Under the pieces are notes generated by a model. It was given only the letters and a program-made list of their open reading frames with translations, made no database searches and was not told where the DNA came from. A program made the translations under genes and the position numbers. Shown in pieces: positions 18,513 through 26,897 of a stretch of 64,000 bases of DNA. Position 1 is the stretch's first letter, and each line of letters opens with the position of its first letter. Origin of the DNA: Belliella baltica DSM 15883 (GTDB taxonomy: Bacteria > Bacteroidota > Bacteroidia > Cytophagales > Cyclobacteriaceae); NCBI RefSeq assembly GCF_000265405.1, contig NC_018010.1, forward strand, positions 3,493,501-3,557,500, in the 5' to 3' direction.

Positions 18513-20279
18513 ATGCAAAAAAATATGCAATTATTCTTAATGCTTCTCCTTGCTTTTTCTTCTTGCAAAGATCCAGAAGACAATGTACCTGTGGATAATA
18601 ATTATGACAATGAAGTCACGATTCCTCTAGGAGGTAACACTTATCAAGTATTGGGTTTAGTTTCCGAACCTATCAGCCAAAACGGGATTTCAAACTGGAC
18701 TGACAACAATACTGTTTACAATGTTTTTGTAAAAACAACCGGTGCACAATCTATAGGTGTGATTCTCAATATCGAAAACCAACCTGATCAAGCTACCATC
18801 AAAGTCAAAATTGGGGAAACCGAAAAAGAGGTAACCATTGAAAACAATACCTCTGGAGAAATCAAAGTTGGAGATTTTGAATTTAAGCAAGGATATGAAA
18901 AAATTGAATTGACTGGTGTTTCAAAAACCGGGGATAATTTCGTTAAAATCAAAGATATTATTTTAGAACATTCAGGGGATATCAATGCTGAATATGTCAA
19001 AAACAATGGTGACAACAATTTTTACTGGGGAAGACGTGGCCCTTCTGTTCATTTGGGATATCAAGTTCCTGAAGGCAAAGATTACCAATGGTTTTACAAT
19101 GAAATGACAATTCCAGAAGGTGAAGATCCTTTGGGTTCATATTTCATGGCAAATGGATTTGCAGAAGGTTACTTTGGAATCCAAGTTAATTCTACCAACG
19201 AAAGAAGAGTACTCTTTTCGGTATGGAGTCCATTTGTCACAGACAATCCAAATGATATCCCTGAGGATGAAAGAATAATTGTTCTCAAAAAAGGTGAAGA
19301 AGTTTACACTGGTGAATTTGGTAATGAAGGATCAGGAGGTCAGAGTTATTTGAGATTTAATTGGGTAGCTGGTAATACTTATAAATTCATCAATTCCGTG
19401 GAACCTGATGGAAATGGAAATACTATCTATACAGGTTATTTCTATGCACCAGAGGTAGGTGAATGGCAAATTATCGCTAGTTTCAAAAGACCGAAAACCA
19501 ATACCTGGTATAAAAGACCACATTCGTTTTTGGAGAATTTCAATCAAAACTATGGCCATATTGGTAGAAAAGTTCATTATGACAATCAATGGATTAGGTC
19601 TACAGAAGGTGAATGGACGGAGTTGACCGAAGCTAGGTTTACGGGTGATGCCATTGCTACTATTGGTTTCAGGATGGATTATGCAGGCGGATCCAATGAT
19701 GGGAAATTCTTCCTTCAGAACTGTGGGTTCTTTGACCAAAACACAACCTTGAACAGCATACACTTACGATCCGCCAATAATCAGACTCCACAAATTGACT
19801 TTGAATTCTTAGAGACACTTGGAGTAGAAGTAACAGCACCAGAAGAAATTGAAGAAGCGGATAAAACCAATTGGACAATTGTGGATTTTAGTTCTGAAGA
19901 GACCTCAGGTGAAGGAGATACAGGACGAGCAATTGACGTAATTGACGGGGATTTGGCTACTTATTGGCATAGCAGATGGTCATCTGATGCAGAATCATAT
20001 CCACATCATTTTACAGTGGACATGTCAGAAAGCAAGGAAGTTGAAGGATTTGTGATCTCACAGAGAAATGGCTCAAGGAAAATCAAAGATTTCAAAATTC
20101 ATGTAAGCCAAGACAATGAAAATTGGACAACATTAGTTGATAGCCATTTGCTCAATGATGCATCCAAGCAAGTGAAGAATCTCGATGAAAAGACAACTTT
20201 CAGGTACTTCAAATTTGAAGGGTTGAATGCACATGATGGACAGCAGTTTGGTGCTCTTGCCGAAATTGGGTTATTTTAA
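18513..20279 (+). CDS. Surface lipoprotein with DUF3472 and C-terminal discoidin (F5/8 type C) domain
   Basis: Predicted outer-membrane lipoprotein of 588 residues. Signal with Cys18 in the lipobox (FSSC). The central part (about 180-430) resembles the DUF5077-DUF3472 pair seen in Bacteroidota surface proteins, with YFYAPEVGEWQIIASFKRP and GFRMDYAGGSNDGKFFLQNC. The C-terminal 130 residues are a discoidin-like carbohydrate-binding domain with AIDVIDGDLATYWHSRWSS. No catalytic signature is visible. It sits right after a SusC/SusD pair, the usual place of a surface glycan-binding protein (SusE/F role), so accessory glycan capture is the likely job; an uncharacterised glycosidase activity of DUF3472 cannot be excluded. 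It ends at a strong terminator shared with nothing downstream on this strand. Confidence 0.85.
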   Translation: MQKNMQLFLMLLLAFSSCKDPEDNVPVDNNYDNEVTIPLGGNTYQVLGLVSEPISQNGISNWTDNNTVYNVFVKTTGAQSIGVILNIENQPDQATIKVKIGETEKEVTIENNTSGEIKVGDFEFKQGYEKIELTGVSKTGDNFVKIKDIILEHSGDINAEYVKNNGDNNFYWGRRGPSVHLGYQVPEGKDYQWFYNEMTIPEGEDPLGSYFMANGFAEGYFGIQVNSTNERRVLFSVWSPFVTDNPNDIPEDERIIVLKKGEEVYTGEFGNEGSGGQSYLRFNWVAGNTYKFINSVEPDGNGNTIYTGYFYAPEVGEWQIIASFKRPKTNTWYKRPHSFLENFNQNYGHIGRKVHYDNQWIRSTEGEWTELTEARFTGDAIATIGFRMDYAGGSNDGKFFLQNCGFFDQNTTLNSIHLRSANNQTPQIDFEFLETLGVEVTAPEEIEEADKTNWTIVDFSSEETSGEGDTGRAIDVIDGDLATYWHSRWSSDAESYPHHFTVDMSESKEVEGFVISQRNGSRKIKDFKIHVSQDNENWTTLVDSHLLNDASKQVKNLDEKTTFRYFKFEGLNAHDGQQFGALAEIGLF

Positions 20280-20337
20280 AAGTAAGATTAAGGGGAAAGC
20301 AATTTATTGCCACCCCCTTAATCTTACTTTTATTTTT
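20278..20337 (+). terminator. Long rho-independent terminator
   Basis: An 18-bp stem begins inside the stop codon (20278-20295) and pairs with 20314-20331. The loop contains a second small hairpin GCAAT-TT-ATTGC (20299-20310). A T-rich tail follows. Its symmetry should allow termination in both directions between convergent genes. Confidence 0.9.
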
Positions 20338-20568
20338 TAAGCACTAAACCCTATAGCCCCAATTGTGGTGGAAATCCCTTTTTTGAAAAGAACAATCAAA
20401 AAAGACTGTAACTGAAAGCAGGAAATAGCTCCAAAAAAATAAGTATTTATAACTAGCTAAAAACATAGCAATTTTTCAATAACCACCTATGTTTTGTGTC
20501 CTCACAGAACCTTCAAATAAACTACTAAGGTTTCGGACTGTAAAAACACTGACTGAGGTTAAAATCAA
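20338..20568. other. Convergent intergenic spacer
   Basis: About 230 bp between two terminators, part of a 360-bp gap between the DUF3472 lipoprotein and the GH109-like gene. No open frame, repeat or promoter-like signal stands out. Confidence 0.5.
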
Positions 20569-20600
20569 ACAAAAAAAACACCGAAGAATCCCTCGGTGTC
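20569..20600 (-). terminator. Rho-independent terminator of the leftward GalNAc operon
   Basis: Stem ACACCGA (20578-20584) with TCGGTGT (20593-20599) and an 8-nt loop. On the minus strand it is followed by a run of about ten T. It lies 41 bp downstream of the GH109-like gene and ends the operon that starts at 28676. Confidence 0.88.
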
Positions 20601-20640
20601 TTTCTAACTAAACTAATTAACCCTATTTATAAGATTTTTT

Positions 20641-22050
20641 TTACACAATTACCTTTGTGGTTCCACCACCATTCAAAGTAATATCCAAAGGCTTATTGGT
20701 CTTCCATGAACCACCAGTAAAATCAGGAACATCAATGGAATTAGATCTATGGGCTACAGACCACTCACTCAATGGGGATAAGGCTGACCATAATGCTGCA
20801 TCATAAACATCCTGATCTAAGGGAAGGCCATTTCTCAAACAATCTATAAGTCTCCAATCCATCATAAAGTCCATACCACCATGTCCTCCAATCTGCTTGG
20901 CCAACTCCCCTACTTTCTTCACAATTTCTGGATTATATCTTTCCTGCAAAGCCTTCATTTCCTCTTCTTTAATCCACCCATGACCACTTGAAATCCTCTG
21001 AACAGGATACTTTTGAGCAAATGCCTTGGTACCACTCAAAGCATGTAACCTTGAATAAGGTCTTGGCGAAGTCACATCATGTTGCATCATCATCGACTTG
21101 CCATGCTTGGTTTTAATAATCGTGGTATTGATATTCCCACCAAACTTTTTTTCTACGAATGAAGCATAAAAATTATCCCTCTCTGCCAATTCTTTTGCTT
21201 TGTCTGCCATATGAAAATCAGCTGAAGATAAGGATGTCAAATAATCCATTTGGTCTCCCCTGTTGATATCCATCAGTTGACATATTGGACCTAGGCCATG
21301 TGTAGCATATAAATTACCATCTCTATAATTTTCTTTCAGCCTCCACATGTCTTCATAAGCATTCTTCGCAAAATTCAGATCTAAAAGGTCATGAATATAA
21401 GCACCTTCTCCATGAAGAATATCACCAAAGAATCCATCTCTAGCCATATTCAATGTCATCAATTCAAAGAAATCATAGCAACAATTCTCCAGCATCATAC
21501 AATGCTTCTGCGTTCTTTCAGAAGTCTCTACGAGTTGCCAGCATTCTTCTAATGTTTTGGCAGCAGGTACTTCTACGGCAGCATGCTTACCGGCCTCCAT
21601 AGCATAGACAGCCATTGGCGTATGCCAATCCCAAGGCGTCGCGATATAAATCAAATCCAAATCATCACGATCTACCATTTTCTTCCAGGCATACGCACTA
21701 CCGGAATATTTCTCTGGTTTGTGAGAAGTCTTTTCAAGTGATTTGGCGATTTTATCGACTTTTTCAGGCACTAGATCACAAATAGCGACAATTTCAACTC
21801 CTTGGATTTTGCTCATTCGATTCACTGCACCTGGCCCTCTCATTCCTAAACCTATAAAGCCTATTCTTACTTTATCTAATTTAGGAGCTGCAAAACCGCT
21901 CATATTGAAATGTTGGATCCTTTTTCTTTTAATCAGCTCGGGAAGCCGCTCCATTTCTTCAGTAGACTTAAAGCTACTCATCCCGGTACCGATCAAGCCC
22001 AAGCCTGCCAATCCGGAAAGCTTGAGAAATTCTCTTCTTTTATTGCTCAT
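20641..22050 (-). CDS. GH109-type alpha-N-acetylgalactosaminidase (Gfo/Idh/MocA fold, exported)
   Basis: Exported NAD-dependent glycosidase predicted to remove terminal alpha-GalNAc. The 469 residues start with a Tat-like signal (KRREFLKLSGLAGLGLIG), then a Rossmann domain with GFIGLGMRG (about 64-72), EVPAAKT (about 160-166) and the GH109 landmark HGLGPICQLMDINRG from His251. The C-terminal part carries GHGGMDFMMDWRLIDCLRNG, also typical of GH109. GH109 enzymes use bound NAD for an oxidation-elimination mechanism. The gene is last in a leftward operon of GalNAc catabolism, 17 bp after the amidohydrolase, which fits the substrate. An ordinary sugar oxidoreductase is the alternative, but the His-Gly-Leu-Gly-Pro segment argues for GH109. 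Confidence 0.87.
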   Translation of the reverse strand: MSNKRREFLKLSGLAGLGLIGTGMSSFKSTEEMERLPELIKRKRIQHFNMSGFAAPKLDKVRIGFIGLGMRGPGAVNRMSKIQGVEIVAICDLVPEKVDKIAKSLEKTSHKPEKYSGSAYAWKKMVDRDDLDLIYIATPWDWHTPMAVYAMEAGKHAAVEVPAAKTLEECWQLVETSERTQKHCMMLENCCYDFFELMTLNMARDGFFGDILHGEGAYIHDLLDLNFAKNAYEDMWRLKENYRDGNLYATHGLGPICQLMDINRGDQMDYLTSLSSADFHMADKAKELAERDNFYASFVEKKFGGNINTTIIKTKHGKSMMMQHDVTSPRPYSRLHALSGTKAFAQKYPVQRISSGHGWIKEEEMKALQERYNPEIVKKVGELAKQIGGHGGMDFMMDWRLIDCLRNGLPLDQDVYDAALWSALSPLSEWSVAHRSNSIDVPDFTGGSWKTNKPLDITLNGGGTTKVIV

Positions 22051-22067
22051 GGTTATTTATGGTTGTT

Positions 22068-23042
22068 TTAAAATTTATACATACTTTTTGCATTTTCAAC
22101 AAAAATCTTTCGAATCACTTCATCCGGAAGATCTAGTCCTTCAAATTCCCCTTCAAATTCAGGCGCATTCATCTTCTGATCAGTACCAAAATAGCTGAGG
22201 TGAAAATCCCATAATTCTTGAAATCGATCAGCATATTGAATATCAGTACTTACTCCATCATCAATTACATCTGAACCATAAATAATCCTGTCCTGATACT
22301 TGATGAAAAACTGACGAACTTGATCTCTATCATACATTCCTTGTCGCTGAACATGACAGATTCGTTCTGCTAAATCCGTGTGGAAATTTGGAAACTTTTC
22401 TAACCGCTTTCCTACTTCTTCCAAGCTCCATTCCATACTCCCCAAATGCGCTCCCACAAAAATGAGGTTTGGGTGCTTTGCAAGCATATTATCCCTTGCA
22501 TCAAGCTGATCTTGGTAGCTTGGAAAAGCCGGCAACTTATACATATGATACTCAGGATGAGCTGCAAAATATGCTCTATCTGAATCCACAGTCATCTCTT
22601 CTAGTGGTAGCCAGCAATTTCTGGGCTCTCCAATATGACCAAGTAGCGGCACACCTTGGGCAGCTAAGTAATCAAAAATAGGATCTAGCCTTTCATCATC
22701 CACCATTACAAATCTTCCTGAATCATCTCGAATCTCCATCCCAAAATTCTTCCAAATTTTGATGGCTACCGCTCCTTTGTCTAAGGTCCTTTTGATTTGA
22801 TCTAAAGCTTTGGTCACCCAAATCCCTGAACCAAAACCCGCTGACTCAAATGAACCAATATACCTGACTTGATCAGGATACTCTCTTTTCAAATCAAGCA
22901 CCACCGCCTCCTGCTGAGCAAGAGAATCGAAAAACGGAATATCCGTATTAATAGAAACAAATGCTGCACCTCGCTCCAAAGCTAATTTCATCTTAGCCTT
23001 GGAGCGGGTGTTTAAATGACAATGTGCATCAATAAGATTCAT
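22068..23042 (-). CDS. Amidohydrolase-family TIM-barrel hydrolase (candidate amino-sugar deacetylase)
   Basis: Cytoplasmic metal-dependent hydrolase of the amidohydrolase-2 type, 324 residues, no signal peptide. Likely metal ligands are the HxH in DAHCHLN (residues 5-11), LGHIGE, VGAHLGSMEW, and the late Asp in IYGSDVID. It lies between a GH109-type enzyme and a tagatose-bisphosphate-type aldolase, 1 bp after the aldolase stop. The pathway coded around it needs a GalNAc-6-P deacetylase and no classical AgaA/NagA gene is visible in this window, so this gene is the best positional candidate. Family members also decarboxylate or hydrolyse lactones, so the assignment is inference. Confidence 0.8.
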   Translation of the reverse strand: MNLIDAHCHLNTRSKAKMKLALERGAAFVSINTDIPFFDSLAQQEAVVLDLKREYPDQVRYIGSFESAGFGSGIWVTKALDQIKRTLDKGAVAIKIWKNFGMEIRDDSGRFVMVDDERLDPIFDYLAAQGVPLLGHIGEPRNCWLPLEEMTVDSDRAYFAAHPEYHMYKLPAFPSYQDQLDARDNMLAKHPNLIFVGAHLGSMEWSLEEVGKRLEKFPNFHTDLAERICHVQRQGMYDRDQVRQFFIKYQDRIIYGSDVIDDGVSTDIQYADRFQELWDFHLSYFGTDQKMNAPEFEGEFEGLDLPDEVIRKIFVENAKSMYKF

Positions 23043-23043
23043 C

Positions 23044-23868
23044 CTACCTGTTATTTACAATATCAAGTTTGCCTTTCACCAGTTCGGTTACAGCATTTGT
23101 TGCTTTTGGAAATACTTTTCTTAAATCTATTTCCTCGTTTTGGGTTAATATATCCTGAAGGGTCTTCATAAAGATATTCTTAATCTCCGTGGCCAAATTG
23201 ACCTTGCAGATTCCATATTGAATAGCGGCTCTTAATTGAGATTCTGGTACTCCTGAACTCCCGTGAAGCACAAATGTCGCAGAAGCAACTTCCGCTTCGA
23301 TTGACTTGAGGAGATCGATTTGAAGTTTGGGCTCTTCCTTGTAAAAACCATGGGCAGTCCCAATGGAAATAGCCAAAGCATCTACACCTGTTTCTTCTAC
23401 AAACTGCTTTGCTTCATGGGGCTGGGTAAACCCGTTATGGGCATGCGATTGTCCTAATTTGGCTACAAATCCTAATTCTGCTTCTACATGTGCTCCATAA
23501 GATTTTGCTCTCTGCACTACTTCTTGTGTAATCTTAACATTCTCTGAAAAAGGCAGCTCAGATCCGTCAATCATGACAGAATCAAAACCTGCATCCAAAC
23601 AACGCTGAGCTAATTCCACTGAACCACCGTGATCCAAGTGAATCCAACCTTCTACACCAAATTGCTTCAACCCTTCTCTTCCCATCGCTACAGCAGTATT
23701 CAGACCCATATAATCTATGGAACTCTGTGTCAACTGTAATATAATCGGATCTCCTGTTTGCTGAGCAGCTCTCAATACACCATGTAAAGTCTCTAAATTA
23801 TAATAATTAGTGGCCAATAACCCAGTCTTATGAGCAGACAAGTCTCTTAATTTATCTTTTAGCTTCAT
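23044..23868 (-). CDS. Class II ketose-bisphosphate aldolase, probably tagatose-1,6-bisphosphate aldolase
   Basis: Zinc-dependent aldolase expected to split tagatose-1,6-bisphosphate into dihydroxyacetone phosphate and glyceraldehyde-3-phosphate. The 274 residues have the class II landmarks NYYNLETLHGVLRAAQ, IHLDHGGS (metal His and catalytic Asp), AELGFVAKLGQ, FVLHGSSGVP (metal His) and ICKVNLATEI. Length and motifs fit the GatY/KbaY/AgaY group. It is 7 bp downstream of a PfkB kinase and 1 bp upstream of the amidohydrolase. Substrate specificity for tagatose rather than fructose bisphosphate is inferred from the adjacent AgaS and kinases. Confidence 0.9.
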   Translation of the reverse strand: MKLKDKLRDLSAHKTGLLATNYYNLETLHGVLRAAQQTGDPIILQLTQSSIDYMGLNTAVAMGREGLKQFGVEGWIHLDHGGSVELAQRCLDAGFDSVMIDGSELPFSENVKITQEVVQRAKSYGAHVEAELGFVAKLGQSHAHNGFTQPHEAKQFVEETGVDALAISIGTAHGFYKEEPKLQIDLLKSIEAEVASATFVLHGSSGVPESQLRAAIQYGICKVNLATEIKNIFMKTLQDILTQNEEIDLRKVFPKATNAVTELVKGKLDIVNNR

Positions 23869-23875
23869 AGGTTTG

Positions 23876-24820
23876 TCAAATCTTTACATTAAATATTTTC
23901 ATTGCTTTTTCGGATATATTTTTCCTATCTTCAAAGGCTCCTGTCCCTCCTGCAGCCGTGGTATTAAGCGCTCCTGTGAGGTTAGCAAACTGCAAGCATT
24001 CTTCTAAAGATTTTTCTTCAAGAAAAGAATGAATAAAACCAGCATTAAAGCTATCTCCTGCACCAATCGCGTCGACAAAATGTTCATGCTTAAATCCAAC
24101 AGCCTGAATTCGTTCACTTTTATTGATCAAAATACTTCCTTTTTGCCCCATCTTCACCGCAACCACATGAGCAAATGGCCTAAGTACCTCTAATGCATCT
24201 TCCACATTATTTTTACCGGTGAGCCCTTTAATTTCTGCTTCGTTTGGTAAAAAAATATCTACAAAGGGAAGACAAGCTTGAAAATCAAAATCAAACCTCC
24301 CTTCAGGATCTGTCTGTAAGTCCAAAGAAGTAGTCAACCCAGCAGCTTTCGCCTTTTTAAAGAGAGAAGAAATATCTTTTCTGATCTTAGGTTGCAAAAA
24401 AAGATTGGAGAAATGCAAATGATCAAATTGATCGATATGATCCCAAGGAATGTCATCAATCCCCAAATGTTCCATAGCCCCACAATATGTCACATTGGCT
24501 CTATCTTGACCATAATTAAGTACGAGGGTTAAACCCGTCTGATAAATCTTATCTTTTACCAAAAAATCAGTATGAACTCCTTTTTCCCTTAACCTATCAA
24601 AAACAAAATCCCCAAAATCATCTTGACCAATCTTTCCACAAAAACTAGTAGAAACACCTAATGCAGCAATATTAGAGGCGAAAATAGCAGAACTACTTCC
24701 AAGTGTAAGATTCATTTGAGAAGCTATGATTTCAGTTCCAACTTTCGGAAAGCCTCTGATATCATTAAGAATGAGATCCACATTTAACTCCCCAACGACC
24801 AAAAGTTTTTTATTTTGCAT
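23876..24820 (-). CDS. PfkB-family sugar kinase (ribokinase type; candidate GalNAc kinase)
   Basis: Cytoplasmic ATP-dependent kinase, 314 residues. Ribokinase-fold landmarks: GELNVDLILNDI near the start, SSAIFASNIAALG substrate-binding stretch, and DAIGAGDSFNAGFIHSF with the catalytic Asp of the GxGD anion hole. It overlaps the upstream kinase gene by 11 bp, so the two are translationally coupled. Two different PfkB kinases in one GalNAc operon suggest one for the amino sugar itself and one for tagatose-6-P. This ribokinase-like one is the better candidate for the first step, but the ROK kinase at 12311 competes for that role. Confidence 0.88.
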   Translation of the reverse strand: MQNKKLLVVGELNVDLILNDIRGFPKVGTEIIASQMNLTLGSSSAIFASNIAALGVSTSFCGKIGQDDFGDFVFDRLREKGVHTDFLVKDKIYQTGLTLVLNYGQDRANVTYCGAMEHLGIDDIPWDHIDQFDHLHFSNLFLQPKIRKDISSLFKKAKAAGLTTSLDLQTDPEGRFDFDFQACLPFVDIFLPNEAEIKGLTGKNNVEDALEVLRPFAHVVAVKMGQKGSILINKSERIQAVGFKHEHFVDAIGAGDSFNAGFIHSFLEEKSLEECLQFANLTGALNTTAAGGTGAFEDRKNISEKAMKIFNVKI

Positions 24821-25718
24821 AATTCACTTCCTTGATTTCAATTTCGGATAAAAGGTTATCCACATCTTTTTTATAAAGCATTCCCAGTTCATGTCTAAGA
24901 CAGTTGGCAGCACCAAAAGCTACAGCATATCGAGCGTGCTCTTTCATATCAGTATTCTTTAGCAAACTATATCCTAAACCAGCAGTGAGGCAATCCCCAC
25001 TTCCAACAGTACTTATTACTTTACTTAAGACAACTTTACCTTCTACAATTTTATCAGATGATAGCAATTCAAGACCATCTTTTCCCTTAGTCAATGCAAG
25101 TATCGAAACTGATTCCAACAATTTTGGAAACGTCATTTTGGTTTCTTGAAATTCTGATTCATTGAGGTGTAAGGCTGTAACTTTTTCTTGTAGCGCATTT
25201 TTGAGCTGAACACCAGTACAGTCCAAAATCACATCTACATGATGCTGATTGCAAAGCCTTACAAGTTCCTGACAGGCATTTTCTGGACTATCAGCTGGCC
25301 AAGAACCGGAAATTATAACCTGTGATACTGACTTGATTTTATCAGCAAATATCTTTTTAAAAGCCTCAAAACTTTCCCTGCCCATCCTTGGCCCTGGCTC
25401 CAATAACTCGGTATGATCCCAGGATTTTTCTTCAGTGATGAAAGTATAGCATTTTCGAGTATTTCCCTTTAAATCTACCCCTGAAGTTTCTACCCCTAAT
25501 TTATTGCAAGCTGATTGAACCCATTCCCCATGTGTTCCTGCCCAAAAACCCATCAACTCAACAGCCATTCCCATCTCCTTCAAGGCTAAGGCAACATGAA
25601 CCCCTTTGCCACCAGGATATTCAGTCAGATGTTGAATCCTATTGCTTGTAGCAGGCTTAAAAGTTGATAAATGTGCATAGACATCAATAGCTGGATTGGG
25701 ACAGACTGCTAGTATCAT
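24810..25718 (-). CDS. 1-phosphofructokinase/tagatose-6-phosphate kinase-like PfkB kinase
   Basis: Kinase of 302 residues similar to FruK/LacC/AgaF, which phosphorylate fructose-1-P or tagatose-6-P to the bisphosphate. Landmarks: AVCPNPAIDVYAHLSTF at the N-terminus (the NPAxD signature of this subgroup), PGGKGVHVALALKEMG, and STVGSGDCLTAGLGYS with catalytic Asp. Its ATG overlaps the AgaS stop as TAATG, so translation is coupled. Between AgaS, which makes tagatose-6-P, and the aldolase, which uses tagatose-1,6-P2, this is the expected tagatose-6-P kinase. Activity on fructose-6-P or fructose-1-P is possible. Confidence 0.9.
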   Translation of the reverse strand: MILAVCPNPAIDVYAHLSTFKPATSNRIQHLTEYPGGKGVHVALALKEMGMAVELMGFWAGTHGEWVQSACNKLGVETSGVDLKGNTRKCYTFITEEKSWDHTELLEPGPRMGRESFEAFKKIFADKIKSVSQVIISGSWPADSPENACQELVRLCNQHHVDVILDCTGVQLKNALQEKVTALHLNESEFQETKMTFPKLLESVSILALTKGKDGLELLSSDKIVEGKVVLSKVISTVGSGDCLTAGLGYSLLKNTDMKEHARYAVAFGAANCLRHELGMLYKKDVDNLLSEIEIKEVNYAK

Positions 25719-26893
25719 TATACTTTTTTATAAATTTTTACCCCCTGGACTACTCTAGAAATTGCACCACTTACAGACGGGTTATCTGGCTGTAAACCCA
25801 ATTCAAGACTTTTATAAAATCCCATCAGTTGACCAATCAACGTACCTGTCAACATTCTAAAATCTCCAGCAGGACAGTTTTCAGATCTTGGAGCAATATT
25901 TATCAGAGGTCTGAAATCATCTTCATACCAGCCACCAAAACTAATGATCGGAATCTTTCTTAAATCATCAGCAATACTAATAGCTAGATCTCTTTCATAT
26001 TGATAAACATGCGATTCACTTGAGAAAAGAAATACGATCAGGGACTTCTCATTCAATACCGCTCTTGGACCATGCCGGAAACCCAAGAAAGAATCATGCT
26101 TGCAGATTACCTTCCCATCTGTTAGCTCCTGAAGTTTCAAATGACACTCTCTTGCAATGCCTAACATAGGCCCAGAACCTAAAAAAATTACTCTCTCAAA
26201 ATTCTTCGAACTCAACGAAATAAAGTCATCAAGATGCTCTGCAATAATTGCATCTGCAATCTCGGAAACACTTAATACCTGTTCACCAATTTCTGACAAT
26301 TTTGCTAGATTACTAACAAGCAATACTGATAAAAGCATAGAAGTAAAACTTCCAGTCATGGCAAGACTTTTATCATTAGCATTTTCAGGCAACTGCAAGC
26401 AATAAGAACGCTTTTTATTCCGTTTGGCATAGCCGGCTAGCTGCCCTTCTTCATTACAGGTTATAATGAGATGATAAATTTCCGATACATTCTCATCTGC
26501 TAACAAGACAGTTTCTACACTTTCAGGACTATTGCCTGACCGTGCAAATGACACCATCAAAGTTGGTGTTTGCTTCTGAAAAGTGAGCTCAGGGTGGGTT
26601 ACAATATCGGTAGTGGCGATTGCTTGAGTAAGTCTTCCAGTATTTCTTTGTACAATTCCCTGTGCAGATTCTCCTATAAAGGCAGAAGAACCAGCACCTG
26701 TCAAAATTATCCTTAAATCAGGCTTTTCAATTAAGGGATAGAGAAATGCTGCTAAATCATTTTTCTGAGAAGCGATCAGTGCCAACACATCTAGCCAAAG
26801 TCTTGGCTGTTGCACAATCTCTCGTGCTGTATTTTCCGCACCTGCATTGACAGCTGACTGCTTTTCAAGGTTCAAATAGGTGGTTAATATCAT
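25718..26893 (-). CDS. agaS: Galactosamine-6-phosphate deaminase/isomerase AgaS
   Basis: Cytoplasmic SIS-domain enzyme converting galactosamine-6-P to tagatose-6-P and ammonia. The 391 residues carry two SIS domains: the first with LTGAGSSAFIGESAQGI (about 64-80) and VSFARSGNSPESVETV (about 125-140), the second with FLGSGPMLGIARECHLK and DSFLGFRHGPRAVL (about 235-290), which is characteristic of AgaS. Length is the usual 380-390. It is the clearest evidence that this operon is for GalNAc/galactosamine. It lies 4 bp after the SSS transporter and is coupled to the following kinase by a one-base overlap. Confidence 0.93.
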   Translation of the reverse strand: MILTTYLNLEKQSAVNAGAENTAREIVQQPRLWLDVLALIASQKNDLAAFLYPLIEKPDLRIILTGAGSSAFIGESAQGIVQRNTGRLTQAIATTDIVTHPELTFQKQTPTLMVSFARSGNSPESVETVLLADENVSEIYHLIITCNEEGQLAGYAKRNKKRSYCLQLPENANDKSLAMTGSFTSMLLSVLLVSNLAKLSEIGEQVLSVSEIADAIIAEHLDDFISLSSKNFERVIFLGSGPMLGIARECHLKLQELTDGKVICKHDSFLGFRHGPRAVLNEKSLIVFLFSSESHVYQYERDLAISIADDLRKIPIISFGGWYEDDFRPLINIAPRSENCPAGDFRMLTGTLIGQLMGFYKSLELGLQPDNPSVSGAISRVVQGVKIYKKV

Positions 26894-26897
26894 ATTT

